NCBI RefSeq assembly: GCF_002101775.1
Contig: NZ_LQPI01000044.1
Span: 1 to 64,000, forward strand
Direction of reading: 5' to 3'
DNA length: 64,000 nt
Source: Mycolicibacter nonchromogenicus
Lineage (GTDB): Bacteria; Actinomycetota; Actinomycetes; Mycobacteriales; Mycobacteriaceae
Shown: positions 29,222 to 38,706 of the stretch, one piece after another
How positions within the stretch are numbered: the first letter of the stretch is position 1
Layout of the letters: each line of letters opens with the position of its first letter
The notes under the pieces: model-generated
What the model was told of the DNA's origin: nothing
Database searches by the model: none
What the model saw: only the letters and a program-made list of their open reading frames with translations
Program-made: the position numbers and the translations under genes

Positions 29222-29803
29222 ATGGGAATCGTGAATGAGCAGGGCCCGGAACTCACCGGCGCGCAAGCCCGCACCCGGGCAGCCATCCTGGAGGCGACGG
29301 CATCGGTGCTGGCCCGAGACCGTACCGCCACACTGCCGGAGATCGCCGCCGCCGCGCAGGTCGGCCGGTCCACCCTGCACCGCTATTTCGCCGACCGGGA
29401 GCGGTTGATCTACGCGGCCACCCTGGATTCGATCCGGGTCATCGGCGACATCCTCGCCGCCGCGGCGACTGCCGAGGGTCCGGCGATCGACGCGATGCGC
29501 CGCGTCATCACCGCGCTCGCACCGGAAGGCGATCGGATCGTGTTCCTGTTCGCCGACCCCGCGGTACTGCGCGACATCGCCGCTGAGGACCGGCCGAACT
29601 CCGCGCCGATCCTCGACCTCATCACCCGCGGACAACGAGAAGGCGTCTTCGACCCCGACATCAGCGCGGAATGGATTCGGATCGCACTGTTCGGGCTGTT
29701 GGTCAAGGCATGCAGCGAGGCAGCACGCGGGACGGTCCCGCGCCACAGCATCGTGCCGACACTGACTCGGATCTTTGAACGCGGCGTGACGCTGACTCCC
29801 TAG
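29222..29803 (+). CDS. TetR-family regulator divergent from the first mmpS/mmpL operon
   Basis: The 193-residue protein has a TetR helix-turn-helix (TLPEIAAAAQVGRSTLHRYFADRERLIYAA, residues about 35-64) and an all-helical ligand domain. It is transcribed away from the membrane protein-mmpS-mmpL operon across a 127-base region with a strong inverted repeat, the classic layout of a local repressor of an export pump. GTG 29213 is an alternative start 9 bases upstream. It ends 10 bases before the convergent TetR gene of the second system. Confidence 0.88.
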   Translation: MGIVNEQGPELTGAQARTRAAILEATASVLARDRTATLPEIAAAAQVGRSTLHRYFADRERLIYAATLDSIRVIGDILAAAATAEGPAIDAMRRVITALAPEGDRIVFLFADPAVLRDIAAEDRPNSAPILDLITRGQREGVFDPDISAEWIRIALFGLLVKACSEAARGTVPRHSIVPTLTRIFERGVTLTP

Positions 29804-29812
29804 CCGGTGGCC

Positions 29813-30421
29813 TCAATCCCCGGGCGGGGTCTGCAGCGCCGGCAGGACCAGCGTGTCGATGACCTGACGGACGAAGGAGGCGTCGATCCGCTGGCCGCGG
29901 ACCACCTGCAACAGCCCCATCGCCAAGAGGGCGTCGGCGACCAGTGACCAATCCCGCTGGGGATCAATCTCTCCGCGTGCCGCGGCCTGGGCAATGATCT
30001 TGGCGAGCAGGCCCTTGCCCTTGACCAACACCAAATCGTCGACCGCAGCGGCCAGGTCCGGATCGTGTGCCGCCTCCAGGGCGACGCGCAACACCAGATC
30101 GTTGGGAAAGGGCTCGTCGTCGTTACGCCCGACCCGCTCGACGAGGGCGTCGAGGTCGCCGTCCAGACTGCCGGTGTCGGGGGTGTCCCTGGTGAGCAGG
30201 TCGGGCCGCCAATAGATGAGTGCGTCGGTGACCAGGGCTGCTTTGGAGGACCAGCGACGGTAGATGGCCGCCTTCCCCACCCCTGCGCGAGCCGCGATGT
30301 CGTTCATATTGGCTGCGTCGTAACCGTTTTCCGACACCACTGCCAGGGCGGCATCCAAGATCGCCGGGTCTCGGGATCGGTCCAGGCGCCCGTCGGTGCG
30401 ATGCCGCAGTCTGGACTCCAT
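29813..30421 (-). CDS. TetR-family regulator, last gene of the second mmpS/mmpL operon
   Basis: The 202-residue protein has an HTH (NMNDIAARAGVGKAAIYRRWSSKAALVTDAL, residues about 38-68) and a TetR_C_11-like ligand domain. Its ATG lies 4 bases after the mmpL stop (30426) on the same strand, so it is cotranscribed with mmpS and mmpL, unlike the divergent TetR of the first system. The likely operator lies upstream of mmpS at 33786-33803. The inducer is unknown. Confidence 0.9.
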   Translation of the reverse strand: MESRLRHRTDGRLDRSRDPAILDAALAVVSENGYDAANMNDIAARAGVGKAAIYRRWSSKAALVTDALIYWRPDLLTRDTPDTGSLDGDLDALVERVGRNDDEPFPNDLVLRVALEAAHDPDLAAAVDDLVLVKGKGLLAKIIAQAAARGEIDPQRDWSLVADALLAMGLLQVVRGQRIDASFVRQVIDTLVLPALQTPPGD

Positions 30422-30425
30422 GGCG

Positions 30426-33290
30426 TCACACAGTCGTCGACTGCGGGATCGGCGCGGTGTCGGCGGCCGGCTCAGGGGCCGGCCGGTCGCGCATGGCGAA
30501 AGTGTTCAGCGGCCACCAGAACCACCGGCCCAGCGCCGCGGCGATCGACGGAGTCATGAAAGCCCGCACGATGAACGTGTCGACCAGCAGTCCCAGCGCG
30601 ATCGCGGTGCCCAACTGCCCGATCACCCGCAGATCACTGACCATCATCGAGGCCATGGTCGCCGCGAACACCAGGCCGGCCGCCGTGACCACCCGACCCG
30701 AAGCGCCCATACCGCGGATGATTCCGGTGTTGAGGCCGGCCCCGATCTCCTCTTTGAGTCGCGATACCAGCAGCAGGTTGTAGTCCGATCCGACGGCCAG
30801 CAGGATGATCACCGTCAGCGGCAGCACGATCCACTGCAGTCCCAGCCCCAGGATGTCCTGCCACAGCAGCACGGACAGCCCGCACGCCGTGCCCAGCGAC
30901 GCCAACACCGTGCCCACGATCACCAGCGACGCCACCAGGCTGCGGGTGATCAGCAGCATGATCGCGAAGATCAGGATCAGCGTGGACAGGCCGGCGATCA
31001 TCAGGTCGATCTTCACGCCGTCCTGCATGTCGCTGTACATCGAGGCGGTGCCGGCCAGCGACACCTTCGAGCCCTCCAGCGGCGTTCCCTTCACCGCGTC
31101 TGCGACGGCTTCCCGGATGCCCTGGACGTGTTTGATCCCCTCCACCGAAGCGGGGTCGCCCTGGTGGGTGATGATGAATCGCACGGCGTGGCCGTCCGGT
31201 GAGACGAACATCTTCAGGCCCCGGATGAAGTCGGGGTTGTCGAAGACTTCCGGTGGCAGATAAAAGGAGTCGTCGTTTTTGGCCTCGTCGAAGAACTTGC
31301 CCATCAGGGTTGAGCCTTCGGCGTTCTCCTGCAGATGGTGCTGGATCCCCGACATCGAGCTGTAGGTCGCGAGCATGAAGCCGCGCATCTTCTTCATCGA
31401 GTCGATGGTCTTGGGCAGGTCTTCGAGCATCTGCGGCATCAGAACGTCAAGCCGGTCGACGTCTTTGATGGTGGTGCCCATGTCATCGGTCATCGTGTCG
31501 ACGTCGTCGAGCATGTCGAACATCGACCGGGTCGAGGCGCAGATGGGGATATCGAAACAGTGCGGTTCCCAATAGAAGTAGCTGCGCAGTGGCCGGAAGA
31601 AGTCGTCGAAGTCGGAGACGTGCTCGCGGACGGTCTCGATGTCGCTCTGCAGCTCGTGCATGTGGAGGGTCATCTCATGGGTGTTGTCGACGACCTGCGA
31701 CATGATCGAGTACATGTGCTCCATGGTGGCCACGGTCCGGCCCATCTCGTCGGCCTGCTCCAGCATCGAGGCCATGGAATCGTTCATGAACTTCGCGGTC
31801 TGCAGCTGACCGGAAGCCTGCATGGCGATCTGGAACGGGATGGAACTGTGCTCGATCGGAGCGCCGAGCGGACGCGTGATGGTCTGCACCCGTCCGATGC
31901 CCCGCTCGTGGAACACGCTCTTGGCGATCCGGTCGATCACCAGCATGTCCGCCGGGTTGCGCACATCATGGCCGGCATCCACCATCAGCAGCTCGGGGTT
32001 CATGCGGGCTTGGGAGAAGTGCCGCTCGGCCGCTGTTTGGGCCACGTTGGCGGCGATGGTCTCCGGGGTGAAGTGCCGGTCGTTGTAGTTGGGCACGTAG
32101 GTGGCCAGGGCCAGGAATCCGATCGCCGCGATGAACGTCGTCACCACGATGATCGGCTTGGGCCACCTCGTCACCAGGGTGCCGATGCGACGCCAACCAC
32201 GTTCGGAGACTTCCCGTTTGGGATCGAAGATGCCGAACTTGGACGCGACCACCAGCACCGCCGGGGCCAGGGTGAGGCCGGCCACCATGGTGGCCACCAA
32301 GGCGATGGCGCAGGGCACGCCCATGGTCTGGAAGTACGGCAGCTTGGTCGCGGTCAGACACAGGGTGGCCCCCACGATGGTCAGGCCCGAGCCCACGATC
32401 ACGTGCACCACGCCGTTGTAGGCGGTGTGGAACGCCTCTTCGCGATCCTGGCCGCGGGATCTGGCTTCGTGATAGCGGCCAAGCAGAAAGATGAAGTAGT
32501 CGGTGCCCGCGGCGATGGTCAGCATCGTGACCATGCTGACCGCGTAGGGGGTCAGGCCGATGATGTCGAGATTGCCGGCCGTGGCCACAATTCCCTCGGC
32601 CGCGTACAGCTCGAACCGCACCAGGATCAGCGCGACGATCGCCGATCGCAGCGAACGGTAGATGACCAACAGCATCACGAAGATGACGCCGATGGTGACC
32701 GCCGTCATCAGTTCCATGCTGTTGTGGGCCGCGATCAGGGTGTCGGTGTTGAGCACCGTGTTGCCGGCCACGTGGGCCTGCACCCCCGGCGGTGCCGGGA
32801 CCCCTTCGACGATCTTGCGCACCGCGGCCACCGACGCATGGCTGGGCGTAGTGCCCTGGGCGCCGTCGAGGAAGACCTGCACGTAGGCCGCTTTGCCGTC
32901 CGGGCTCTGGGATCCGGCGGCGGTCAGCGGATCGCTCCAGAAGTCCTGCACGTTCTGCACGTGCTTGTCGGCTTTGAGTCGGGCGACGATCTCGTTGTAG
33001 TACTCGTGCGCGCTGTCGCCGAGCTTGTCGTCGCCTTCGAGGACGACCATCGCCGTGGAGTCGGTGTCGAACTCCTCGAACTTGTGACCGATGGTCATCA
33101 TGTCCTGGTAGGCGGGCGCGTCCAGCGGCGCCATCGGCACCGAGTGCTTGCCCGCCACCACCCCGAGTTTGGGAGTGAACACCGTGGTGCCGACTGCGAT
33201 CAGCAACCAGAAGACGATGATGGGCACCGCCATGACCCAGAGCAGCCGGGCGATGCGCGACCGCGGCGGGTGCGACAGGTGGTTGCTCAT
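30426..33290 (-). CDS. mmpL: MmpL RND transporter (second of two)
   Basis: The 954-residue protein has the same layout as the first MmpL, including IAAGTDYFIFLLGRYHEAR in the first helix cluster, YWEPHCFDIPICAST in the large periplasmic loop, and VGSDYNLLLVSRLKEE in the second cluster. The two share these motifs but differ widely elsewhere, so they are old paralogues rather than a recent duplication. Its start overlaps the mmpS stop by 4 bases. Cargo is probably a siderophore, lipid or drug, by analogy with MmpL4/5. Confidence 0.94.
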   Translation of the reverse strand: MSNHLSHPPRSRIARLLWVMAVPIIVFWLLIAVGTTVFTPKLGVVAGKHSVPMAPLDAPAYQDMMTIGHKFEEFDTDSTAMVVLEGDDKLGDSAHEYYNEIVARLKADKHVQNVQDFWSDPLTAAGSQSPDGKAAYVQVFLDGAQGTTPSHASVAAVRKIVEGVPAPPGVQAHVAGNTVLNTDTLIAAHNSMELMTAVTIGVIFVMLLVIYRSLRSAIVALILVRFELYAAEGIVATAGNLDIIGLTPYAVSMVTMLTIAAGTDYFIFLLGRYHEARSRGQDREEAFHTAYNGVVHVIVGSGLTIVGATLCLTATKLPYFQTMGVPCAIALVATMVAGLTLAPAVLVVASKFGIFDPKREVSERGWRRIGTLVTRWPKPIIVVTTFIAAIGFLALATYVPNYNDRHFTPETIAANVAQTAAERHFSQARMNPELLMVDAGHDVRNPADMLVIDRIAKSVFHERGIGRVQTITRPLGAPIEHSSIPFQIAMQASGQLQTAKFMNDSMASMLEQADEMGRTVATMEHMYSIMSQVVDNTHEMTLHMHELQSDIETVREHVSDFDDFFRPLRSYFYWEPHCFDIPICASTRSMFDMLDDVDTMTDDMGTTIKDVDRLDVLMPQMLEDLPKTIDSMKKMRGFMLATYSSMSGIQHHLQENAEGSTLMGKFFDEAKNDDSFYLPPEVFDNPDFIRGLKMFVSPDGHAVRFIITHQGDPASVEGIKHVQGIREAVADAVKGTPLEGSKVSLAGTASMYSDMQDGVKIDLMIAGLSTLILIFAIMLLITRSLVASLVIVGTVLASLGTACGLSVLLWQDILGLGLQWIVLPLTVIILLAVGSDYNLLLVSRLKEEIGAGLNTGIIRGMGASGRVVTAAGLVFAATMASMMVSDLRVIGQLGTAIALGLLVDTFIVRAFMTPSIAAALGRWFWWPLNTFAMRDRPAPEPAADTAPIPQSTTV

Positions 33291-33724
33291 ACCGACTTCA
33301 CCAAGCAGTAGATAAAGGGCTTGTACTCGTCGATGCTGCGATCGTCACGGACGTTGTCGTCGACGATGATCCGGCAGCGCAGATGCTCCATGGCGGTGTT
33401 TCCCTGAGCGACGATGTTGGCCGACATCGACGGCAGGGTGGTGACGATGGTGTGCGACCAAGGCAGGGGGGCGTCTTCGACGAGGTGCGGCTGCCCGTTC
33501 TCGTCGAGGAAGTTGACGCTGACGGTGCCGCCCGAGGGTGCCGTCAGTTCATAGGTGATGTGTTTGGGGTTGAACGGTTTCGTCTCGTCGGCGTTCGCCT
33601 CGGAACTCGCCGTCCGCGCACCCGCACCGAAGCTGTTGCGAACGCGGACCACCACATAGGCGCCCAGCGCGATCACTACGACAAGAAGCAGGGGTATCCA
33701 CGCCTTCTTGAGCCGAGCGAGCAC
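33287..33724 (-). CDS. mmpS: MmpS membrane accessory protein (second of two)
   Basis: GTG 33724, with AAGGAG 7-8 bases before it, gives 145 residues, close to the 147 of the paralogue; the longer frame to ATG 33775 lacks a ribosome site. One membrane helix (residues about 9-28) precedes the beta domain NPKHITYELTAPSGGTVSVNFLDENG, ending CLVKSV. It couples to mmpL by a 4-base overlap and, with the TetR gene, forms a three-gene operon. Confidence 0.9.
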   Translation of the reverse strand: MLARLKKAWIPLLLVVVIALGAYVVVRVRNSFGAGARTASSEANADETKPFNPKHITYELTAPSGGTVSVNFLDENGQPHLVEDAPLPWSHTIVTTLPSMSANIVAQGNTAMEHLRCRIIVDDNVRDDRSIDEYKPFIYCLVKSV

Positions 33725-33785
33725 CCACCATCTCCTTGCCTTGCCCACCACCGGGATAGGGCCATCGCGCCGCATAAAAACGCCG

Positions 33786-33803
33786 GCGGAACCCGAGTTC
33801 CGC
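33786..33803. promoter_or_regulatory. Palindrome upstream of the second mmpS, candidate TetR operator
   Basis: GCGGAACCCGAGTTCCGC has 7-bp perfect arms around CCGA and lies 62 bases upstream of mmpS. It is unlike the repeat of the first system, as expected if each TetR has its own site. Confidence 0.5.
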
Positions 33804-33955
33804 GTGGACCGCAACGGACTGTACCGCACCGCCGACCTGGCACGGAAGGTTGTGCGGCGCGCGAGCTTCGCGTGAACCATCACCCGCGCGCGAGCGTGGC
33901 TAGTCTGGCGGCAAGTCGCGGGACAACCTATGGAGAGCGCCGTGGAGAAGTCAGC

Positions 33956-34393
33956 GTGAGCACCGTAGCCCTGAGCACCGAACTGCCGATCTCTGCGCAA
34001 CGCGCCGCGGCCTTGGCGCGCAAGCCCGCGTTGATGCAGTTCGTGCTGGCCCCTGTGCTCAAGCTGCCCGCCCTGCCCACCCCTGAACATTTCGAGGTGG
34101 GCACCACCGCGTCAGCGCGGCTGTGGTGGTTCGGGGTCGTCCCCGCGTGGACTCATCACATCGAAATCAAAGAGCTCGACGATCTGATGATCTACACGCA
34201 CGAGCACGGCGGGCCGGTGCGCACCTGGAACCATCGGCTGACTTTCACTGCCCTGGACGAGCATCGCTGCCGCTACACCGACGAGATCGAGACCGATGAC
34301 GGCATCCGGGGCTGGGGCACCCGCGCGTTCGTCCGGCTGATGTTTGCTCATCGACACCGCCGCTGGCACGCCCTCGCCGCCATCCTCGCATAG
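33956..34393 (+). CDS. SRPBCC-like small protein, function unknown
   Basis: GTG 33956 gives 145 residues. The beta-strand pattern (EVGTTASARLWWFGVVPAWTHHIEIKELDD, then WNHRLTFTALDEHRCRYTDEIETDDG) and the C-terminal helix (WGTRAFVRLMFAHRHRRWHAL) resemble the SRPBCC/START fold. It stands between the divergent mmpS and the cyd operon, 112 bases before cydA. No partner or role is evident. Confidence 0.7.
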   Translation: MSTVALSTELPISAQRAAALARKPALMQFVLAPVLKLPALPTPEHFEVGTTASARLWWFGVVPAWTHHIEIKELDDLMIYTHEHGGPVRTWNHRLTFTALDEHRCRYTDEIETDDGIRGWGTRAFVRLMFAHRHRRWHALAAILA

Positions 34394-34505
34394 CCTGCGC
34401 CACCGCCAACGCGAATACGGCTGGTCAAACAATTATCTGGTGCCGCGGCGACACAACTACTACACTCAGTCGTAGATTCGGCTCAGTGGCTCCGGGAGAT
34501 TGCCC

Positions 34506-35975
34506 ATGGATGTTGTCGACATATCGCGGTGGCAGTTCGGGATCACCACGGTCTATCACTTCATATTCGTGCCGCTGACCATCGGTTTGGCTCCCTTGGT
34601 CGCGCTCATGCAGACGATGTGGGTGCTCACCGACAATGTCGCCTGGTATCGGCTGACGAAGTTCTTCGGCAAGCTGTTCCTGATCAACTTCGCTCTGGGA
34701 GTTGCCACCGGGATCGTGCAGGAATTCCAGTTCGGAATGAACTGGAGCGAGTACTCGCGGTTCGTCGGCGACGTGTTCGGGGCACCGCTGGCGATGGAGG
34801 GCCTGGCCGCGTTCTTCTTGGAGTCCACCTTCCTCGGGCTGTGGATCTTCGGCTGGGGCCGACTGCCCCGGGTGGTGCACCTGCTGAGTATCTGGGTGGT
34901 CGCCATCGCCACCAACCTGTCGGCGTTCTTCATCATCGCCGCCAACTCGTTCATGCAGCACCCGGTCGGCGCTCACTTCAATCCGGAGACCGGACGTGCC
35001 GAATTGGACAGCATCGTGGCGCTGTTCACCAACAACACCGCGCAGGCCGCCCTGTCGCACGCGGTCGCCGGCGCGTTCTTGACCGCCGGGACGTTCGTCG
35101 CCGCGGTGAGCGCCTGGTGGATGGTCCGGTCGGGCACCGCCGGCGCCCCGCAGACAGCCGACAGTGACGCGGCCACCCTGTACCGGCCGGCGACCATTCT
35201 CGGGTGTTGGGTCGCACTGGTTGCCGCGGTCGGCCTGTTCTTCACCGGTGACGTGCAGGGCAAGCTGATGTTCGTTCAGCAGCCGATGAAGATGGCGTCG
35301 GCGGAATCGTTGTGCGACACCGCGACCGACCCCAACTTCTCGGTTTTGACCGTCGGACGGCAGAACAACTGCGACCACCTGACCCGGGTGATCGAGGTGC
35401 CCTATGTGCTGCCGTTCCTGGCCGAGGGCCGCGTCAGTGGTGTTCGGCTCGACGGGGTCCGCGACATCCAGCAGCAGTTCGAGCAGAAGTTCGGCCCCGG
35501 CGACTACCGGCCGAACCTGTTCGTGACGTACTGGTCGTTCCGCGTGATGATCGGCCTGCTTCTGTTTCCGGTGCTGTTCGCGATGGTCGCGTTGTGGCTG
35601 ACACGCCGCGGACAGATCCCCCGGCAGCGCTGGTTCTCCTGGTTGGCGCTGCTGACCATCCCCACCCCGTTCCTGGCCAACAGCGCCGGCTGGGTCTTCA
35701 CCGAGATGGGCCGGCAGCCTTGGGTTGTCGTCCCGAATCCGACCGGCGACCCGAATGTACGGCTGACCGTCGCCGAAGGCGTGTCGGGGCACAGTGTGGG
35801 AATGGTGGTCACCTCGCTGGTGATGTTCACCCTGGTTTATGCGGCCCTCGCGGTGATCTGGTTCTGGTTGATCAGGCGCTATGTGGCCGAGGGCCCACTG
35901 GAACACGACGCCGAACCCGCGCCGCCGGCACCACCCGCCGAAAACGACGTGGCGCCACTGTCGTTCGCCTACTGA
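34506..35975 (+). CDS. cydA: Cytochrome bd oxidase subunit I
   Basis: The 489-residue membrane protein has the CydA helices and haem-linked residues: His18 (TTVYHFIFVPL), Glu99 and Glu106 (MEGLAAFFLESTF), and His185 (LSHAVAG). The quinol-binding loop is short, as in actinobacterial CydA. With CydB it oxidises menaquinol and reduces oxygen to water, supporting growth at low oxygen and under respiratory stress. It is the first gene of cydABDC; ATG 34506 begins MDVVDISRWQFG. The 112 bases upstream are AT-rich and probably carry the promoter. Confidence 0.97.
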   Translation: MDVVDISRWQFGITTVYHFIFVPLTIGLAPLVALMQTMWVLTDNVAWYRLTKFFGKLFLINFALGVATGIVQEFQFGMNWSEYSRFVGDVFGAPLAMEGLAAFFLESTFLGLWIFGWGRLPRVVHLLSIWVVAIATNLSAFFIIAANSFMQHPVGAHFNPETGRAELDSIVALFTNNTAQAALSHAVAGAFLTAGTFVAAVSAWWMVRSGTAGAPQTADSDAATLYRPATILGCWVALVAAVGLFFTGDVQGKLMFVQQPMKMASAESLCDTATDPNFSVLTVGRQNNCDHLTRVIEVPYVLPFLAEGRVSGVRLDGVRDIQQQFEQKFGPGDYRPNLFVTYWSFRVMIGLLLFPVLFAMVALWLTRRGQIPRQRWFSWLALLTIPTPFLANSAGWVFTEMGRQPWVVVPNPTGDPNVRLTVAEGVSGHSVGMVVTSLVMFTLVYAALAVIWFWLIRRYVAEGPLEHDAEPAPPAPPAENDVAPLSFAY

Positions 35976-35995
35976 GGTAGAAGGAGGTCATCGCG

Positions 35996-37036
<1,041 letters not shown>

Positions 37037-37092
37037 GCGCCCCGGCATCTCGGGCACCGCTGGACCCCCGGCTGTGGCGCGCATCGACGGCG

Positions 37093-38706
37093 ATGCGCCG
37101 ATACCTGCTGGCCATGGTGGGCTGCGGAGTGGTGATCTCGGCATGCGCCGTGGGATCCGCGATCATCTTGGCCGACATCGTGTCTCACGTGATCGCCGAT
37201 CCGTCGACACGAAGCGTCGCGCACTGGTCACCGCTGCTGGCAGCCCTCGCGCTGGTGTGGGCGGTGCGCACCCTGGCGCACTGGCTGCAGGCACGACTGG
37301 GCCAACGCGGAGCCAGCGCGGTGATCGCCGACCTGAGCGGGCAAGTGCTGACCGCGGTCACCGCACGCTCCCCCCGCCGCCTGGCCACCCAACGGGACGA
37401 TGCCGCCACCGTGGTCACCCGCGGATTGGACGGCCTGCGCCCCTACTTCACCGCCTACCTGCCCGCACTGTTGCTGGCCGCGATCCTGACCCCGGCCACC
37501 GTGCTGGTGATCGCCTGCTACGACCGTCGCGCGGCGGTTCTCGTCATGATCACGCTGCCGCTGATTCCGGTGTTCATGGTGCTGATCGGCCTGGCCACCG
37601 CGGATCGCTCGGCGGCGGCCCTGGCGGCCATGACGACACTGCAGGCGCGGCTGCTGGATCTGATCGCCGGCATCCCGACGCTGCGCGCCCTCGGGCGGGC
37701 GACCGGACCGGAGCGCCGGATCGCCGAACTGTCCGACGCGCAGCGGCGGTCGACGATGGCCACCCTGCGGATCGCGTTCCTCTCGGCGCTGGTGCTCGAG
37801 CTGCTGGCGACGCTGAGCGTGGCCGTGGTGGCCGTCAGCATCGGCCTGCGACTGGTGTTCGGCGAGATGGGCCTGACGGCCGGGCTGACGGTGTTGCTGC
37901 TGGTGCCCGACGTGTATTGGCCGCTGCGCCGGATCGGGGTGGAGTTTCACGCCGCGCAGGACGGTCGCGCCGCCGCGGAGAAGGCCTTTGCGCTGATCGA
38001 TGAACCCCCTCGCCGGGCGCCGGGCAGTCGCACGGTGGCGGCGCGAAGTGCAGTGATCGACCTCGCATCGCTCAGTGTGGCCGGCCGAGACGGCGATGCG
38101 CCGGCCGGCCTCACCGCGCTGATCGAACCCGGCCAGGTCACCGTGCTGACCGGTGCGAACGGGGCCGGCAAGAGCACCACGCTGGCGGCGATCGCCGGCC
38201 TCACCGAACCCAGCTCAGGGCGCATCACGGTGGCCGGCGTCGACATCGCCGATCTGGACCCGCCCGCCTGGTGGGCCCAGCTGTTCTGGCTGCCACAGCG
38301 TCCGGCGCTGATTGCGGGCACGGTGGCGGAGAACCTGGCGTTGTTCGGCGACCTCGCCGACGTCGAAGCGGCCTGCGCCGACGCCGGATTCGACGACGTG
38401 CTCGCGCAACTGCCCGACGGGGTGCACACCGCGTTGGGTCGCGGCGGCGTCGGCTTGTCCTTGGGGCAGCGACAGCGGCTGGGATTGGCGCGAGCGCTGG
38501 GGTCCACGGCCCCGGTGCTGTTGCTCGACGAGCCGACGGCTCATCTCGATGCCGCCACCGAGCAGCGGGTGTTGGCGGCCCTGGTGCGACGGGCTCGCGC
38601 CGGGGCGACGGTGGTGGTGGTGGGCCACCGCCCGCCGGTGCTGGCGGCCGGGGACCGGGTCGTGACCGTGCACAGCGAATTGGCCGCAGATCATGCGACA
38701 GCCTGA
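37093..38706 (+). CDS. cydD: Cysteine/glutathione-type ABC exporter subunit CydD
   Basis: The protein has a six-helix ABC membrane domain (about residues 1-300) and a nucleotide-binding domain with Walker A GANGAGKST, signature LSLGQRQRLGLARAL and Walker B VLLLDEPTAHLDA. CydDC is needed to assemble the bd oxidase. ATG 37093 gives 537 residues, but the conserved segment LDPRLWRA lies upstream of it, so the true start may be CTG 37033, which overlaps the cydB stop (CTGA). It overlaps cydC by 14 bases. Confidence 0.92.
   Translation: MRRYLLAMVGCGVVISACAVGSAIILADIVSHVIADPSTRSVAHWSPLLAALALVWAVRTLAHWLQARLGQRGASAVIADLSGQVLTAVTARSPRRLATQRDDAATVVTRGLDGLRPYFTAYLPALLLAAILTPATVLVIACYDRRAAVLVMITLPLIPVFMVLIGLATADRSAAALAAMTTLQARLLDLIAGIPTLRALGRATGPERRIAELSDAQRRSTMATLRIAFLSALVLELLATLSVAVVAVSIGLRLVFGEMGLTAGLTVLLLVPDVYWPLRRIGVEFHAAQDGRAAAEKAFALIDEPPRRAPGSRTVAARSAVIDLASLSVAGRDGDAPAGLTALIEPGQVTVLTGANGAGKSTTLAAIAGLTEPSSGRITVAGVDIADLDPPAWWAQLFWLPQRPALIAGTVAENLALFGDLADVEAACADAGFDDVLAQLPDGVHTALGRGGVGLSLGQRQRLGLARALGSTAPVLLLDEPTAHLDAATEQRVLAALVRRARAGATVVVVGHRPPVLAAGDRVVTVHSELAADHATA

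Noticed and set aside
31335..33311. 658-codon plus-strand frame opposite the second mmpL
   Set aside because: Shadow of the MmpL reading frame; His/Asp/Arg-rich translation without family features.
34394..34505. CRP-type site (TGTGA-N6-TCACA) expected upstream of cydA
   Set aside because: I looked for this known control element of mycobacterial cydA and found no convincing match; only a short CTAC...GTAG repeat.
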